This document shows positions 8,520 through 18,120 of a stretch of DNA of 64,000 nucleotides, piece after piece. The DNA is from Chitinophagales bacterium (GTDB lineage Bacteria > Bacteroidota > Bacteroidia > Chitinophagales > Chitinophagaceae). Numbering within the stretch: the first letter of the stretch is position 1; each line of letters opens with the position of its first letter. The stretch spans positions 1 to 64,000 of the forward strand of contig JACJXR010000010.1 of assembly GCA_020636505.1 (NCBI GenBank), in the 5' to 3' direction. Made by a program: the position numbers and the translations under genes. The notes beneath the pieces are model-generated. The model was not told the DNA's origin. It worked only from the letters and a program-made list of their open reading frames with translations, and did no database searches.

Positions 8520-9341
8520 TTAATGTTTAACTGAAAATAACAAACACATCCACTTATCGGAGGTGGTTTTGGTGCGCATTTGCAGCTTATTTTTCACTGT
8601 CGAGCCTACTATCACATCTTCATCTTCTTCTAATATACCGCTCATCAATATCAGTCCACCGTCGTTGAGCATGGCACTCATTTGCTCCATATATTGTAGC
8701 AGGATGTGTCTGTTAATATTCGCGAGTATCACGTCGTATTTTTCACCTTCAACCACATCAAGCGAGCCACGCATCACTTTTATACTTTGTGTATCGTTTC
8801 GCTCTATGTTCTCCACTGTATTTTCATAAGCCCATTCGTCATTGTCAATGGCAGTGACGGATGCTGCGCCCTCCTTTGTAGCCAATATGGCCAATACACC
8901 CGTTCCAGAACCAAAATCAAGCACTTTCTTATTGATCATGTTCATATCCCTCATCTGGCCCATCATCAACCTGGTGGTGGCATGATGCCCTGTACCGAAG
9001 GACATTTTGGGGGTGATGACGATATCGTATTGTACTCCATCTGGTTTATCGTGAAAATCGGCCCTGATAATACAATAATCACTTACATGCACAGGTTCAA
9101 AGCTGCTCTCCCATGTCGCATTCCAGTTCTGCTGAGCGATCTTATTTACCGTAAAATCAAGTGAATGCTGTGCTATCATTTCGGACACAGGCTGTTCGTC
9201 ATACTCTTGCTCTTGTATATATGCCAGCAGCTTGTCTGTAGCCTCCTCAAAGCTCTCAAAGCCTAGCTCAGCAAGCTCTGCTATAAGCACTTCGCGCATT
9301 AGGGCATCCGATGTGTTTATTGAAAGTTGCAGGTAATCCAT
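8520..9341 (-). CDS. prmA: Ribosomal protein L11 methyltransferase PrmA
   Basis: A 273-residue class I methyltransferase. An N-terminal L11-recognition region (about 1-100) leads to FGTGHHATTRLM, then KVLDFGSGTGVLAILA (SAM motif I), and DVILANINRHIL (the NxxxxxL catalytic block of PrmA). It trimethylates ribosomal protein L11. The length is slightly below the Escherichia coli enzyme, as usual in Bacteroidota. A strong terminator of the upstream porE-like gene lies between the two, so prmA has its own promoter or depends on read-through. Confidence 0.92.
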   Translation of the reverse strand: MDYLQLSINTSDALMREVLIAELAELGFESFEEATDKLLAYIQEQEYDEQPVSEMIAQHSLDFTVNKIAQQNWNATWESSFEPVHVSDYCIIRADFHDKPDGVQYDIVITPKMSFGTGHHATTRLMMGQMRDMNMINKKVLDFGSGTGVLAILATKEGAASVTAIDNDEWAYENTVENIERNDTQSIKVMRGSLDVVEGEKYDVILANINRHILLQYMEQMSAMLNDGGLILMSGILEEDEDVIVGSTVKNKLQMRTKTTSDKWMCLLFSVKH

Positions 9342-9372
9342 AGTGTGTTTCTCTTCTACTAAATAAAAAAAA

Positions 9373-9395
9373 GGCTGTACAAAATTTGTACAGCC
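9373..9395 (-). terminator. Rho-independent terminator of the porE-like gene
   Basis: ggctgtacaaa (9373-9383) and tttgtacagcc (9385-9395) are perfect inverted repeats. On the minus strand the stem is followed by a T run (complement of 9362-9372). It lies 40 bp past the stop of the OmpA-family gene. Confidence 0.85.
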
Positions 9396-9434
9396 CTTTA
9401 TTATTGCTCTGTTATAGTCAATACAAGATAGAGA

Positions 9435-11621
9435 TTAGCGGTTAACCCTACTTCCGGGGTTACCCATAGCATCGTCACCTTCGTCATCATCATACATAGA
9501 GTCATCAACTTGCAGGTTCTGCATTTGAGCATCCATGTCACCCGGCTTCGCACTGTTATACAGTACACGACGAGTTGGGATGTCAGAGATGATACGGAAC
9601 TCAGTACGACGGTTCAATTGACGACCCGCTTCGTTGTCTTTACCGTTTACCATGTTAGGAGCGGCAGGCATAGACTCACCGAATCCTTTTGCAGTCATAC
9701 GGCTTTGGTCGATACCGGCATTGCTCAAGTAATCAATTACTGATTGGGCACGAGCCAAAGACAACTTCTTGTTGTACTCATCAGTACCGTGAGCATCAGT
9801 GAAGGAGTAAACCTCAACAGTGAACGATGGGTTGCTTTGCATAAAGTTAACCAACGTATCAAGAGATGCTATCGACTCGGCACGGAGTGTCGCTTTGTTA
9901 TAATCATAATAAACGTTGCTTACCATGAACGTATACTTCTCTTGGATTCGATCCATATATATCATTACATTCACTGTATCGTCATCGTCTGTACGCTTAA
10001 CTTCCATTGTGTTTACGGCTGCACTGTTGGTGCTGTATTGCTCCTTGTCACCGGTCAACACATAAGAGTGACCACGCATCAAGTTGAAACCGAACTTACC
10101 GTCAGTGGAGTTGAAGGTTTTCATATCACCTGACTCATCCACCATTTTAACAACCACTTCCTCAATAGGTTCTTGAGTTTCGCGGTTAACCACTGTACCT
10201 CTTACATACAGTTTAGGCTCATACTGAATACGCCAGATGTCATCACAACATGTTGGGTTTTTCAAAGCCATGGCACCAACACGGTTAGAGACAACGTATG
10301 CATCAGGTTTGCCCAACGGATCCCTTACGTAGTAAAGTTCGTCGGCAGATGTGTTGATAGGATAACCCAAGTTGGTCAAGTTGGTATAACGAGACGGGCC
10401 ACCTACTGCTGAGAAGATATCAAAACCACCCATGGTTACCCAACCGTCAGAAGCGAAGTAAAGCTTGTTCTCGCGGCTATCGTAATATGGAGTTTGTTCG
10501 TTTTGAGGAGTGTTGATCTGCTTACCTGCGTTTTGAGGACGACGGTAAGTACCACGGCGAGGATCGATAACCGAATACCAGATATCATATCCACCACGGC
10601 TTTGTAGCGTACGGTTTGAAGCGAAGAACAATACTTCTTTCTTACCTACTTTCGCTACCCAAGGTTGAGTGTTTGAAGGACCATCGTTGATACCTTCGCC
10701 AAGCTCTTCAGCATCTTCCCATCCTTTTTCACCGAACTTGGATACATATATCTTACACTCTACAGACATAGAGTCGCCTTCTTTACACTTGGTAAAGTAG
10801 AAACGCTCACCACCCGGGCTGTAACAACCGTTACTGATGTGTACTTTATCGGAGTTGAAGTCACCGTCTTTGAAAGGCAAAGGCCATTGGAAAGAGTCAA
10901 CTTCGCTCGTGTATTTTTGTTTGGTAGACGTCATGAAGCGAGACATGTAATCTCCACGCTTCTTCTTATCCACTTCTATCAGGTCGTTCTGACGCATGGT
11001 AGAGAACAACAACGCAGTATCACCCAATGGTAGAGGTGCAGACTCAGTGTATGCACTGTTTACGTTAGGACCTGCATTCTTAACCGTTACGGCCTCAGGA
11101 TTCATCATTGAATTCATTGCCACGTTACAACCTTCTATCTCACGTAGAGAGCGCTTTTTCAGCGGCTTGAACGTTTTCGGGTTGTCAGCTATGAACTTGT
11201 TGAAAGCCTCGATGGACTCGTTGTAGTTACCTGCTTTTTTCAACATCATCGCTTCTTTGAACTTAGCTTCAGGATAAAGCTTGGAAGCGGCGTTGTATAC
11301 TTCACCATAGTAGTGTGCGGCAGGCACGTAGTCACGTGTCATCCAATAACACTCAGCCAACTGGTAAGTCAAATATGGATTACGAGGCTGTTCTTCCTTC
11401 AGCTGTAGATAATAATCTGCAGCGTTGAAGTAACTACCCTCTTTGTATAATCCGTCTGCCCATCTCAATTTCTTGTAATACGGCAACTTAGAAACGGGAT
11501 CATCTGCCTTGTTTCTGTATTTGTCCTTGCGTTGTTGCTGAGCATTCGCGTCAATGTTTACTGTTACGAGTATCGTCGCAAGTAGCAGAAGCAGCCAATT
11601 TTTTCTCATGTGCATGCGCAT
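9435..11621 (-). CDS. PorE-like T9SS protein: TPR, beta-propeller, regulatory-like domain and OmpA domain
   Basis: A 728-residue exported protein (signal peptide ending near ANAQ, residue ~28; ATG 11609 is an alternative start). In order: TPR-like helices (about 45-170: YNAADYYLQL, YGEVYNAASKLYPEAKF), PD40/WD40-type propeller strands (about 180-440: GCYSPGGERFYFTK, ENKLYFASDGW), a carboxypeptidase-regulatory-like domain (about 468-545) and a C-terminal OmpA peptidoglycan-binding domain (about 565-690) ending in NRRTEF. This four-part layout is that of PorE, which ties the type IX secretion machinery to peptidoglycan. It lies just downstream of a PorP/SprF gene, as in other Bacteroidota, but a terminator separates them. 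Confidence 0.85.
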   Translation of the reverse strand: MRMHMRKNWLLLLLATILVTVNIDANAQQQRKDKYRNKADDPVSKLPYYKKLRWADGLYKEGSYFNAADYYLQLKEEQPRNPYLTYQLAECYWMTRDYVPAAHYYGEVYNAASKLYPEAKFKEAMMLKKAGNYNESIEAFNKFIADNPKTFKPLKKRSLREIEGCNVAMNSMMNPEAVTVKNAGPNVNSAYTESAPLPLGDTALLFSTMRQNDLIEVDKKKRGDYMSRFMTSTKQKYTSEVDSFQWPLPFKDGDFNSDKVHISNGCYSPGGERFYFTKCKEGDSMSVECKIYVSKFGEKGWEDAEELGEGINDGPSNTQPWVAKVGKKEVLFFASNRTLQSRGGYDIWYSVIDPRRGTYRRPQNAGKQINTPQNEQTPYYDSRENKLYFASDGWVTMGGFDIFSAVGGPSRYTNLTNLGYPINTSADELYYVRDPLGKPDAYVVSNRVGAMALKNPTCCDDIWRIQYEPKLYVRGTVVNRETQEPIEEVVVKMVDESGDMKTFNSTDGKFGFNLMRGHSYVLTGDKEQYSTNSAAVNTMEVKRTDDDDTVNVMIYMDRIQEKYTFMVSNVYYDYNKATLRAESIASLDTLVNFMQSNPSFTVEVYSFTDAHGTDEYNKKLSLARAQSVIDYLSNAGIDQSRMTAKGFGESMPAAPNMVNGKDNEAGRQLNRRTEFRIISDIPTRRVLYNSAKPGDMDAQMQNLQVDDSMYDDDEGDDAMGNPGSRVNR

Positions 11622-11660
11622 TGTTAATGGGTATAAAAATATAAATTGGTTTAAAAAAAA

Positions 11661-11692
11661 GAAAGGGCTATTGAAAATATTTTTGCCCTTTC
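11661..11692 (-). terminator. Rho-independent terminator between porP and the porE-like gene
   Basis: gaaagggc (11661-11668) pairs with gccctttc (11685-11692). On the minus strand the hairpin is followed by eight T residues (complement of 11653-11660). It would end or attenuate the porP transcript before the porE-like gene. Confidence 0.8.
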
Positions 11693-11714
11693 TTCTTATT
11701 AGTTCAAAATATCA

Positions 11715-12773
11715 TTAGAAGCGAGAACATGGGTAGATGAGTTTACGCGCAAAATCAAGCGGATCAGGGGCGATCCAAGTAAGCGCGATCTCAAAGCCAC
11801 CGGTGCTCTTAGCAGCGTTTTTCAAGCTCGAAACGGTATAATCATATGCCAATCCCAAACGGAACCCTTTGAATTCCAGACCGGCAGAAACCATCATTGC
11901 ATCGTCGAAACGGTACCAACCGCCCAAGAATACCGCTGTAGTATAGGTACGGAACTCAGGATCACCCACAATCAGGTGAAATTCGTTACCTGCAACCATT
12001 TCTGTGGCATTTGCCTGAGATTGGTACAAGAATGCAGGGCGCAAGCTCAATTTGTCGCTCACATACGCTATTGCACCTATCTGTGCATTGTAGCGCATAC
12101 CCAAACCTACGTCAGCAAGATCTTCTCTTCTGTCGAAAGTTTCCAAAGGCTGGTTGATATTGTTGGCACCCAAACCTATAACATAAGAGAAATTCTCTCC
12201 TGCGGCGTGAGCCCAGCTAAGACCTGCGTTGAACAGGAAGTAATCTACTTTATTGTTTAATGTGCTACCGCCTGCACCCGGAACGAACTGGTCGTTCACA
12301 AAATCTCCGCTGAAGTACAGTTTGGTAAGGTCGAAGCTCTTTTGAGCATATCCACCTTGAAAACCAACGGATATTACCTTATTTACATTGGCACCCAAGA
12401 ATTTGTGGTAAGCCACAGAAGCCAACGCCGACAAGTTGGATAGGTTTGCATCACCCGCTCTGTCGTTGTACAGCTGTACACCCACAGCAAGGTAGTCGTC
12501 CAAAGTCAAATCTGTAACCACAGGCGCATCCACAGATACTGCTATGGTTTTAAACGGCACAGTTACACTCCTCCATTGGTCACGGTAGATGGCAGAGGCT
12601 CTCGCCCTACCACTGAAGTTACCTGTGAACGCAGGGTTGATCAACATCGGTGTTGCATTGAATTGTGTAAAGTGAACGTCTTGCGCTTTAACATCCTGTG
12701 TACCCTGAAGGGTAAATGAGAATGCCAATGCGATTGCTAGTCCTGCACGACTAATTGTCCTTTTACTGATCAT
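11715..12773 (-). CDS. PorP/SprF-family type IX secretion outer-membrane protein
   Basis: A 352-residue protein with a signal peptide (cleavage near VKAQ, ~31) followed by DVHFTQFNATPMLINPAFTG, the start signature of the PorP/SprF family. The rest alternates hydrophobic and polar residues as expected for an outer-membrane beta-barrel, with typical blocks YRDQWRSV, VGVQLYNDRAG and RPAFLYQSQ. PorP/SprF proteins work with the T9SS, in gliding bacteria for delivery of adhesins. Next to the PorE-like gene, it forms the usual pair. Genomes often hold several copies, so whether this is the core or an accessory copy is open. Confidence 0.9.
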   Translation of the reverse strand: MISKRTISRAGLAIALAFSFTLQGTQDVKAQDVHFTQFNATPMLINPAFTGNFSGRARASAIYRDQWRSVTVPFKTIAVSVDAPVVTDLTLDDYLAVGVQLYNDRAGDANLSNLSALASVAYHKFLGANVNKVISVGFQGGYAQKSFDLTKLYFSGDFVNDQFVPGAGGSTLNNKVDYFLFNAGLSWAHAAGENFSYVIGLGANNINQPLETFDRREDLADVGLGMRYNAQIGAIAYVSDKLSLRPAFLYQSQANATEMVAGNEFHLIVGDPEFRTYTTAVFLGGWYRFDDAMMVSAGLEFKGFRLGLAYDYTVSSLKNAAKSTGGFEIALTWIAPDPLDFARKLIYPCSRF

Positions 12774-13152
12774 GATATAATCCTTAATGAGTGTAATTTT
12801 TTATAAAATTATGTTTTAACTATCAGCTATGCAACTGTGTGTTAATAACATTTACAATTGCCTCGTAAATACTATCGGTTAAACAATTGCAGGTTTCTTA
12901 ACGGCTGAAAATACGGAATATTTTCAAAGTTGCAATGCTTGGGCTACTATTTTTCTTCCCGACACATTTTTTATACCGCATTGAAAACCTGTTTTTTGTA
13001 ATATAATAACCACAAGTTTAACCCTATTGTATTAAGACAGGATGCTTTGCCGAATGGTTGGTCGTAACAAGCAACCGAGAAAAGTTAAAACAGAGGTGCC
13101 TCATATACACCCTAATCGATTAATATGCTAAATTTACACCTTGCTTGCCCAT
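12774..13152. other. Long divergent intergenic region between porP and ftsK
   Basis: About 380 bp without a supported gene. It is AT-rich and carries the divergent promoters of porP (minus) and ftsK (plus). The word acaattgc occurs twice (around 12853 and 12891). I see no hairpin terminator, tRNA or conserved riboswitch here. Confidence 0.5.
13129..13136 (+). promoter_or_regulatory. Candidate ftsK promoter -7 box
   Basis: TAAATTTA matches TAnnTTTG with the last base changed, 16 bases before the ATG at 13153. It supports the ATG rather than the TTG at 13141 as the start. Confidence 0.35.
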
Positions 13153-15729
13153 ATGGCTAAATCCACAAAAAATAACACAAAAAAGAAGGCTGAGAAGAAA
13201 GAGACACCCGTGATAAACATGGGTACCAAGAAGCAATGGCGTCTTGGTGGTGGTATTTTCCTGCTCCTTACAGGCCTATTCATCTGTTTTTCCATTGTCA
13301 GCTATTGCTTTACATGGAAGGCCGACCAAGATAAAATGCTGTCAGGCAGCGATTGGTATACATTCTTATTCAAAGACAAAGAGATAGTGGCCAACTGGGG
13401 CGGTAGGCTCGGAGCAGCCGTATCGCACATCATGGTGTACGAATGGGTGGGTATCGCCGCATTTGCATTGGGACTATGGATAAGCATTGTAGGATTGAAC
13501 TTTGTGTACGGCAAAAAGGTATTGCCCATTGCGCGCTATCTACGTTGGATGATGATATTGGTATTAGTAGTGGCTCCTATACTTACATACGCCCTACCCG
13601 ATGCCACATTCCCATATGGTGGTGCTTGGGGTAACGAAGCCATTGCATATATGAATGGACTCTTCGGACATTCGGGTACAGGATTGATATTGTTTGCCGT
13701 TGTATGCTTCTTTTTATTCGTGGTATTTGCATTGGATATATCTCCACTGTTGAGACGTGCAAGGCGCACCGCACAAAAAATGGCGGATGTTGCTGCAGCC
13801 ATCAAACCTAACCTTCCTTCTTCTTCTAAAAATTCTGAAAGCGAAGAAGAAAACACACAAGAAGATCCCACAGAAGACAACAACATCACCAACAACTTGA
13901 AAGGCGACAACACCACGGTAACCATAGAGGAAGAAGAACCTGCAGAAGAAGATTGGCAAATGGAGATGGTGGACAAATCAGCCAAGACAGTCAACGACTT
14001 ATACGCAGAGAAAAAAGAAGAACCTGTAAAGGAAGAACCGAAGCCCGAGCCTATTACCGAACCGATAAAAGCAGAGCCGCAAGAACCTGTTGCACTCGAC
14101 ATTCCTGAAAAAGAAGAGCAACCAAAGCAAGAGGACGATACCGAATTGTCTTTTGAAGTGACTGCTACGGAAGAAGAAAAAAGCATACCGCAACACGGTG
14201 GTCACATCAGCATACAAGACAACGAAAAGTATGCACCCGAGTTGGACCTTCCGCATTATAAATTCCCTACGCTTGACCTGTTGGAAGAACGCGCCAACGA
14301 TACCATAATATTGGACAAAGACGAGCTGGAACAAAACAAGAACCAGATCATCCAAACGCTGCGCAGTTTCAACATAGAGATACAACGCATCAGCGCCACC
14401 GTAGGCCCTACCGTAACACTATACGAGATAGTACCTGCCGAGGGTGTGCGTATATCCAAAATACGCAACCTGGAAGATGATATAGCACTGAACCTTGCAG
14501 CACTCGGCATACGTATCATAGCACCCATACCGGGGCGTGGAACCATAGGTATAGAAGTACCGAATGCCAACAAGCAAACGGTAACCATACGCACCCTACT
14601 GTCGAGCGAGAAGTTCGTGAAAACGAAGATGAGCTTGCCGATAGCTTTGGGTAAGAAAATAGACAACGAAAACTACATCGTAGACCTCGCCACAATGCCG
14701 CACTTGTTGATGGCGGGTGCAACAGGCCAAGGTAAGTCGGTAGGTATCAACACCATATTGGTATCGCTGCTGTACAAGAAGCACCCGTCGCAACTGAAGT
14801 TTGTGATGGTGGACCCTAAGAAGGTGGAGCTGTCCATATATCGTGTGATAGAAAAACACTTCCTCGCCAAACTACCCGACGAAGAAGAAGCCATCATCAC
14901 CGACACCAAAAAGGTGATCAATACACTCAACGCATTGTGTATTGAGATGGACAACCGCTACGAATTGTTGAAAGACGCTGGCGCAAGAAACATCAAAGAA
15001 TACAACGACAAATTCATACGCCGTAGGCTCAACCCCGAGAACGGGCACGACTATCTACCGTTCATCGTATTGGTGATAGACGAGTTTGCCGACCTGATGA
15101 TGACTGCGGGCAAAGAGGTGGAGATGCCGATAGCCCGATTGGCACAATTGGCACGTGCGGTAGGTATACACCTCATCATAGCCACGCAGCGCCCGAGTGT
15201 GAATGTGATTACCGGTACTATCAAGGCCAACTTCCCGGCGCGTATCGCCTTTAAGGTTTCTGCGAAGGTGGATTCTCGTACCATCTTAGATGCGGGCGGT
15301 GCCGAGCAGTTGATAGGTCGTGGAGACATGCTCATATCGCACGGTAGCGAACTGTTGCGTTTGCAGTGTGCCTTTGTGGACACTCCGGAGGTGGAGCAAG
15401 TGGTGGACTTCATCGGTGAGCAACGCGGCTACCCTTCTGCATTTGAACTACCCGAATATGTGGGCGACGAAGGTGGTGGCGGCGACAAGCGTGCCGACCT
15501 GACCAACCGCGACAAATTGTTTGAAGATTGTGCGCGCACCGTGGTGCAAACACAGTCGGGCTCCACATCCATGTTGCAACGCCGCTACAACCTCGGCTAC
15601 AACCGTGCAGGCCGCATTATGGACCAGTTGGAAGCTGCGGACATTGTAGGCCCGAGTATGGGAAGCAAACCCCGCGATGTAATGGTAAAAACCGAAGCCG
15701 AACTGGAGCAGATATTAGGTGGGTTGTAA
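13153..15729 (+). CDS. ftsK: FtsK/SpoIIIE DNA translocase
   Basis: An 858-residue protein from the ATG at 13153 (an in-frame TTG at 13141 is less likely). The N-terminus has four to five transmembrane helices (about 25-200), then a very acidic Glu/Pro-rich linker (about 225-365), then the alpha-beta motor: Walker A GATGQGKSVG at 522-531 and Walker B IDEFADLM with Asp643-Glu644. The C-terminal winged-helix gamma domain (LFEDCARTVVQTQSGS ... RAGRIMDQLE) reads KOPS-like DNA signals. FtsK moves the chromosome termini through the division septum and helps dimer resolution. It is followed by lolA, the common Bacteroidota order. Confidence 0.95.
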   Translation: MAKSTKNNTKKKAEKKETPVINMGTKKQWRLGGGIFLLLTGLFICFSIVSYCFTWKADQDKMLSGSDWYTFLFKDKEIVANWGGRLGAAVSHIMVYEWVGIAAFALGLWISIVGLNFVYGKKVLPIARYLRWMMILVLVVAPILTYALPDATFPYGGAWGNEAIAYMNGLFGHSGTGLILFAVVCFFLFVVFALDISPLLRRARRTAQKMADVAAAIKPNLPSSSKNSESEEENTQEDPTEDNNITNNLKGDNTTVTIEEEEPAEEDWQMEMVDKSAKTVNDLYAEKKEEPVKEEPKPEPITEPIKAEPQEPVALDIPEKEEQPKQEDDTELSFEVTATEEEKSIPQHGGHISIQDNEKYAPELDLPHYKFPTLDLLEERANDTIILDKDELEQNKNQIIQTLRSFNIEIQRISATVGPTVTLYEIVPAEGVRISKIRNLEDDIALNLAALGIRIIAPIPGRGTIGIEVPNANKQTVTIRTLLSSEKFVKTKMSLPIALGKKIDNENYIVDLATMPHLLMAGATGQGKSVGINTILVSLLYKKHPSQLKFVMVDPKKVELSIYRVIEKHFLAKLPDEEEAIITDTKKVINTLNALCIEMDNRYELLKDAGARNIKEYNDKFIRRRLNPENGHDYLPFIVLVIDEFADLMMTAGKEVEMPIARLAQLARAVGIHLIIATQRPSVNVITGTIKANFPARIAFKVSAKVDSRTILDAGGAEQLIGRGDMLISHGSELLRLQCAFVDTPEVEQVVDFIGEQRGYPSAFELPEYVGDEGGGGDKRADLTNRDKLFEDCARTVVQTQSGSTSMLQRRYNLGYNRAGRIMDQLEAADIVGPSMGSKPRDVMVKTEAELEQILGGL

Positions 15730-15759
15730 TCATAACATAACTTTTTGTTTTCTCGGCAT

Positions 15760-15767
15760 TACCTTTG
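15760..15767 (+). promoter_or_regulatory. Candidate lolA promoter -7 box
   Basis: TACCTTTG is a perfect TAnnTTTG box 47 bases before the lolA ATG, in the gap after ftsK. A TTTG at 15744-15747 is only 12 bases upstream, closer than usual, so the -33 element is doubtful. Confidence 0.45.
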
Positions 15768-15814
15768 CAACCTTTCCGGTAAACAAACTACCGATAACAC
15801 AGTCATAATAAGGT

Positions 15815-16465
15815 ATGAGAAAAGTATTGACCATTTGTGTACTCCTATTGACCGTTGCAACGCAGCAGGCATGGGCACAAACAGATCAGAAGGCCAAAGA
15901 GATATTGGATGCATCCAACAAGAAGATCAAAAACCTGAAGTCGCTTAAATCCGACTTCTCGCTTGAGCTTTTGGGTGGTGGTGTCACCGATAAAAAGACA
16001 GGCACCTTCTACATGAAGGGCGAAAAGTACCGTGTGGAGATGGAGAAGAAAGAGGTGGTGATCATCAACAACAACAAAACCGCTTGGACTTATATGAAAG
16101 CCACCAACGAGGTACAGGTGGTCACTTCGGACCCAAGCGAGCAGGCTCTTTCTCCTGCCAAGCTGCTTACCAACTTCTACGACAAAGAATACAATTACAA
16201 GTACGCAGGCCTCCGCAAGATAGACGGTAAGACATGCGATGTGATAGAACTTACTCCAAAAGCAAGCGACAAAGCTTTCACCAAAGTGGAGTTGGCAATA
16301 GACAAAACCGCCAATACGATTGTGGGTGGTCAAGTATGGGAGAAGAACGGCAACACTTATCGCTATACACTCAGCAATTACAAGCCCAACTATGTTATAA
16401 GCGATGCCATGTTCACCTTCAGCGACAAAGAGTTTCCCGGCGCGGATGTGATAGACTTAAGATAA
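15815..16465 (+). CDS. lolA: LolA-like outer-membrane lipoprotein carrier
   Basis: A 216-residue periplasmic protein with a clear signal peptide (cleavage after AWAQ, ~24). AKEILDASNKKIKNLKSLKSDF followed by beta strands such as KTGTFYMKGEKYRVEM is typical of LolA, a half-barrel that carries lipoproteins from the inner membrane to the outer membrane. The many predicted lipoproteins of this window would be its clients. It follows ftsK in the usual Bacteroidota order and ends at a strong terminator. Confidence 0.85.
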   Translation: MRKVLTICVLLLTVATQQAWAQTDQKAKEILDASNKKIKNLKSLKSDFSLELLGGGVTDKKTGTFYMKGEKYRVEMEKKEVVIINNNKTAWTYMKATNEVQVVTSDPSEQALSPAKLLTNFYDKEYNYKYAGLRKIDGKTCDVIELTPKASDKAFTKVELAIDKTANTIVGGQVWEKNGNTYRYTLSNYKPNYVISDAMFTFSDKEFPGADVIDLR

Positions 16466-16489
16466 TTGCTTACGATATTCAAACACAAA

Positions 16490-16518
16490 GGGGGCTGCGA
16501 ATGCAGCCCCCTTTTTTT
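16490..16518 (+). terminator. Rho-independent terminator after lolA
   Basis: gggggctgc (16490-16498) pairs with gcagccccc (16503-16511) around the loop gaat, followed by seven T. The AAA before the stem extends it and gives a weak T run on the other strand, so it may also serve the convergent gene. Confidence 0.9.
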
Positions 16519-16542
16519 GGTTTACGGGTATAAAAAGAATCG

Positions 16543-17961
16543 TTACTTACTTACTCTTATCGTTTTGTTATACCTATCATCTTTATAGTTCACCAAGTAC
16601 ATACCCTGTGGCAATGTAGACGTATTGACAACTGTCTCTTTCTCGGTGACTGCTTTGCTGTACAACACTCTGCCTGCAAGGTCGGTAATGGTTACTTGTG
16701 CATTCTTAGTTACTTCCGAAACGTTTATCTTCAGTTGGTCTTGTACAGGGATAGGGAATACTTGTACTGCAATGTCTGCTTTGGCCACATCGGTTACGTT
16801 AACTCCCGGAGGTGTTTTAACGCTAGTCAGCTCCCAGCCTGACTCAGGTGTTGGGCTACACTTGCTACGTACAAACACATAGTAGTTGGTGGCACCTTGC
16901 AGCCCTTGCAAGAACACTGTTGTGGATGTGGTAGGTGTGCCGCCCTGTGGAGGTGTGTTAGTCGTAGCCACCGCATACTCATAACCATATCCTGTCGGTA
17001 CAGGGTTCCATTTAACCCTCATGGTTGAATGTGTGATTTGATCTATGGTCACTTGTGGTGAATAACAGCATTGGTGTGTGGTGAATGAGTCTATCTTCCA
17101 TGTGGAAACATCCCATCCTGAAGAAGGACCTTTGGTATCACATATGCAACGCAAGAAGAAGTAGTACTTCTCGCCACAAGTCAAGTTGTTTAGGTTAACC
17201 ATTTCGGAGGTTGTGAAATTGAAACCTATTTGTCCCGGTGCGGGAGGCGTAGGGTCTTGCTTCACCAAGTACTCATACATTTCCGCATTCTTCTTTTCAG
17301 ACCATTCCATTGTTGCAGACTTGTAGTCGATATGCTTCAATGAAATGATGTTAGGAGGCAAACAAGGATTCACCACTTCAAAATCGTAATCTTCGGTTTC
17401 TCCGTAAGGCCCTTGTTGTCCGCATGGGAAAAGCGGAGTTGTAAATACCGGCCCGCTTGAACCTAACTGTATACGCATACGTGTGATACCGTTCTTAGCT
17501 TCCAACGGCACAGTAACAGGTATCGTAATGCTTTGCTGTCCACTGTTTGAAGAGTGCACCAAAAAGTGTCTCAAGCCGCCCGGTGGTGGCACCAACTCAG
17601 ATGGAGAACCGTTTACATCAAACGTATCGTTTTGGTTCCAATCTACATATACATTTATCTTGCCTGAATATCCTGTTCCCTCAAAAGGGATGGTCACTTT
17701 TACTGTTACAGTCTTTCCGGCATCTTGCTTCACATACATATTGGCAACACCCGAATAGTTGGTATATCCCGCAGTACCTGTACCTGTGCATACTGTAGTA
17801 TTTGAGAAGTTCTCAATTCCACCTGTGGTGGTTACGTTGCTCATGTAGATAGGAGAAGTACATCCACCGATGGCATAAGTGGAGGTACAATACTGGGCGT
17901 CAACGTTTTGCACAGCGAACAGTGCAACGATGGCCATTATAAGAGTAGCATATCTTTTCAT
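16543..17961 (-). CDS. Secreted GEVED and fibronectin type III protein with T9SS sorting domain
   Basis: A 472-residue protein with a signal peptide (NVDAQ, ~22). Residues about 80-195 carry a GEVED-type beta domain: INVYVDWNQNDTFDV, then RMRIQLGSSG and PYGETEDYDFEV. Two fibronectin type III domains follow (about 200-295 and 298-385; LKHIDYKSATMEW, ITHSTMRVKWNPV). The last ~75 residues (VQVFPIPVQDQLKI ... GMYLVNYKDD ... KTIRVSK) are a type A T9SS sorting domain. It is probably a surface or released protein with an adhesion or binding role; no catalytic motif is visible. The 160-bp region upstream is AT-rich with imperfect TTTAACT/AGTTAAA palindromes near 17967-18000. Confidence 0.8.
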   Translation of the reverse strand: MKRYATLIMAIVALFAVQNVDAQYCTSTYAIGGCTSPIYMSNVTTTGGIENFSNTTVCTGTGTAGYTNYSGVANMYVKQDAGKTVTVKVTIPFEGTGYSGKINVYVDWNQNDTFDVNGSPSELVPPPGGLRHFLVHSSNSGQQSITIPVTVPLEAKNGITRMRIQLGSSGPVFTTPLFPCGQQGPYGETEDYDFEVVNPCLPPNIISLKHIDYKSATMEWSEKKNAEMYEYLVKQDPTPPAPGQIGFNFTTSEMVNLNNLTCGEKYYFFLRCICDTKGPSSGWDVSTWKIDSFTTHQCCYSPQVTIDQITHSTMRVKWNPVPTGYGYEYAVATTNTPPQGGTPTTSTTVFLQGLQGATNYYVFVRSKCSPTPESGWELTSVKTPPGVNVTDVAKADIAVQVFPIPVQDQLKINVSEVTKNAQVTITDLAGRVLYSKAVTEKETVVNTSTLPQGMYLVNYKDDRYNKTIRVSK

Positions 17962-18120
17962 AGGATTTAACTTTTAGTTAAAGGTTTAATTTTCAGTTAA
18001 ATAAACATGATATTTATCACAATTTAAACATTTTAGTAATGGCAAAAAAGTATTCGACTATGAAATATTGATTAAAGATGAAAACGAGTTGTAGCATGAA
18101 AAGCAATAAATTGCATACTT

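Noticed and set aside
12774..13152. Possible small RNA or riboswitch in the porP-ftsK gap
   Set aside because: No stable hairpin plus T run and no recognisable aptamer pattern; it is adequately explained as a divergent promoter region.
13536..14186. 216-codon Ser-rich frame on the minus strand
   Set aside because: It is the complement of the acidic Glu/Asp-rich linker of ftsK; its Ser bias is a direct result of GAA/GAG/GAC codons on the other strand.
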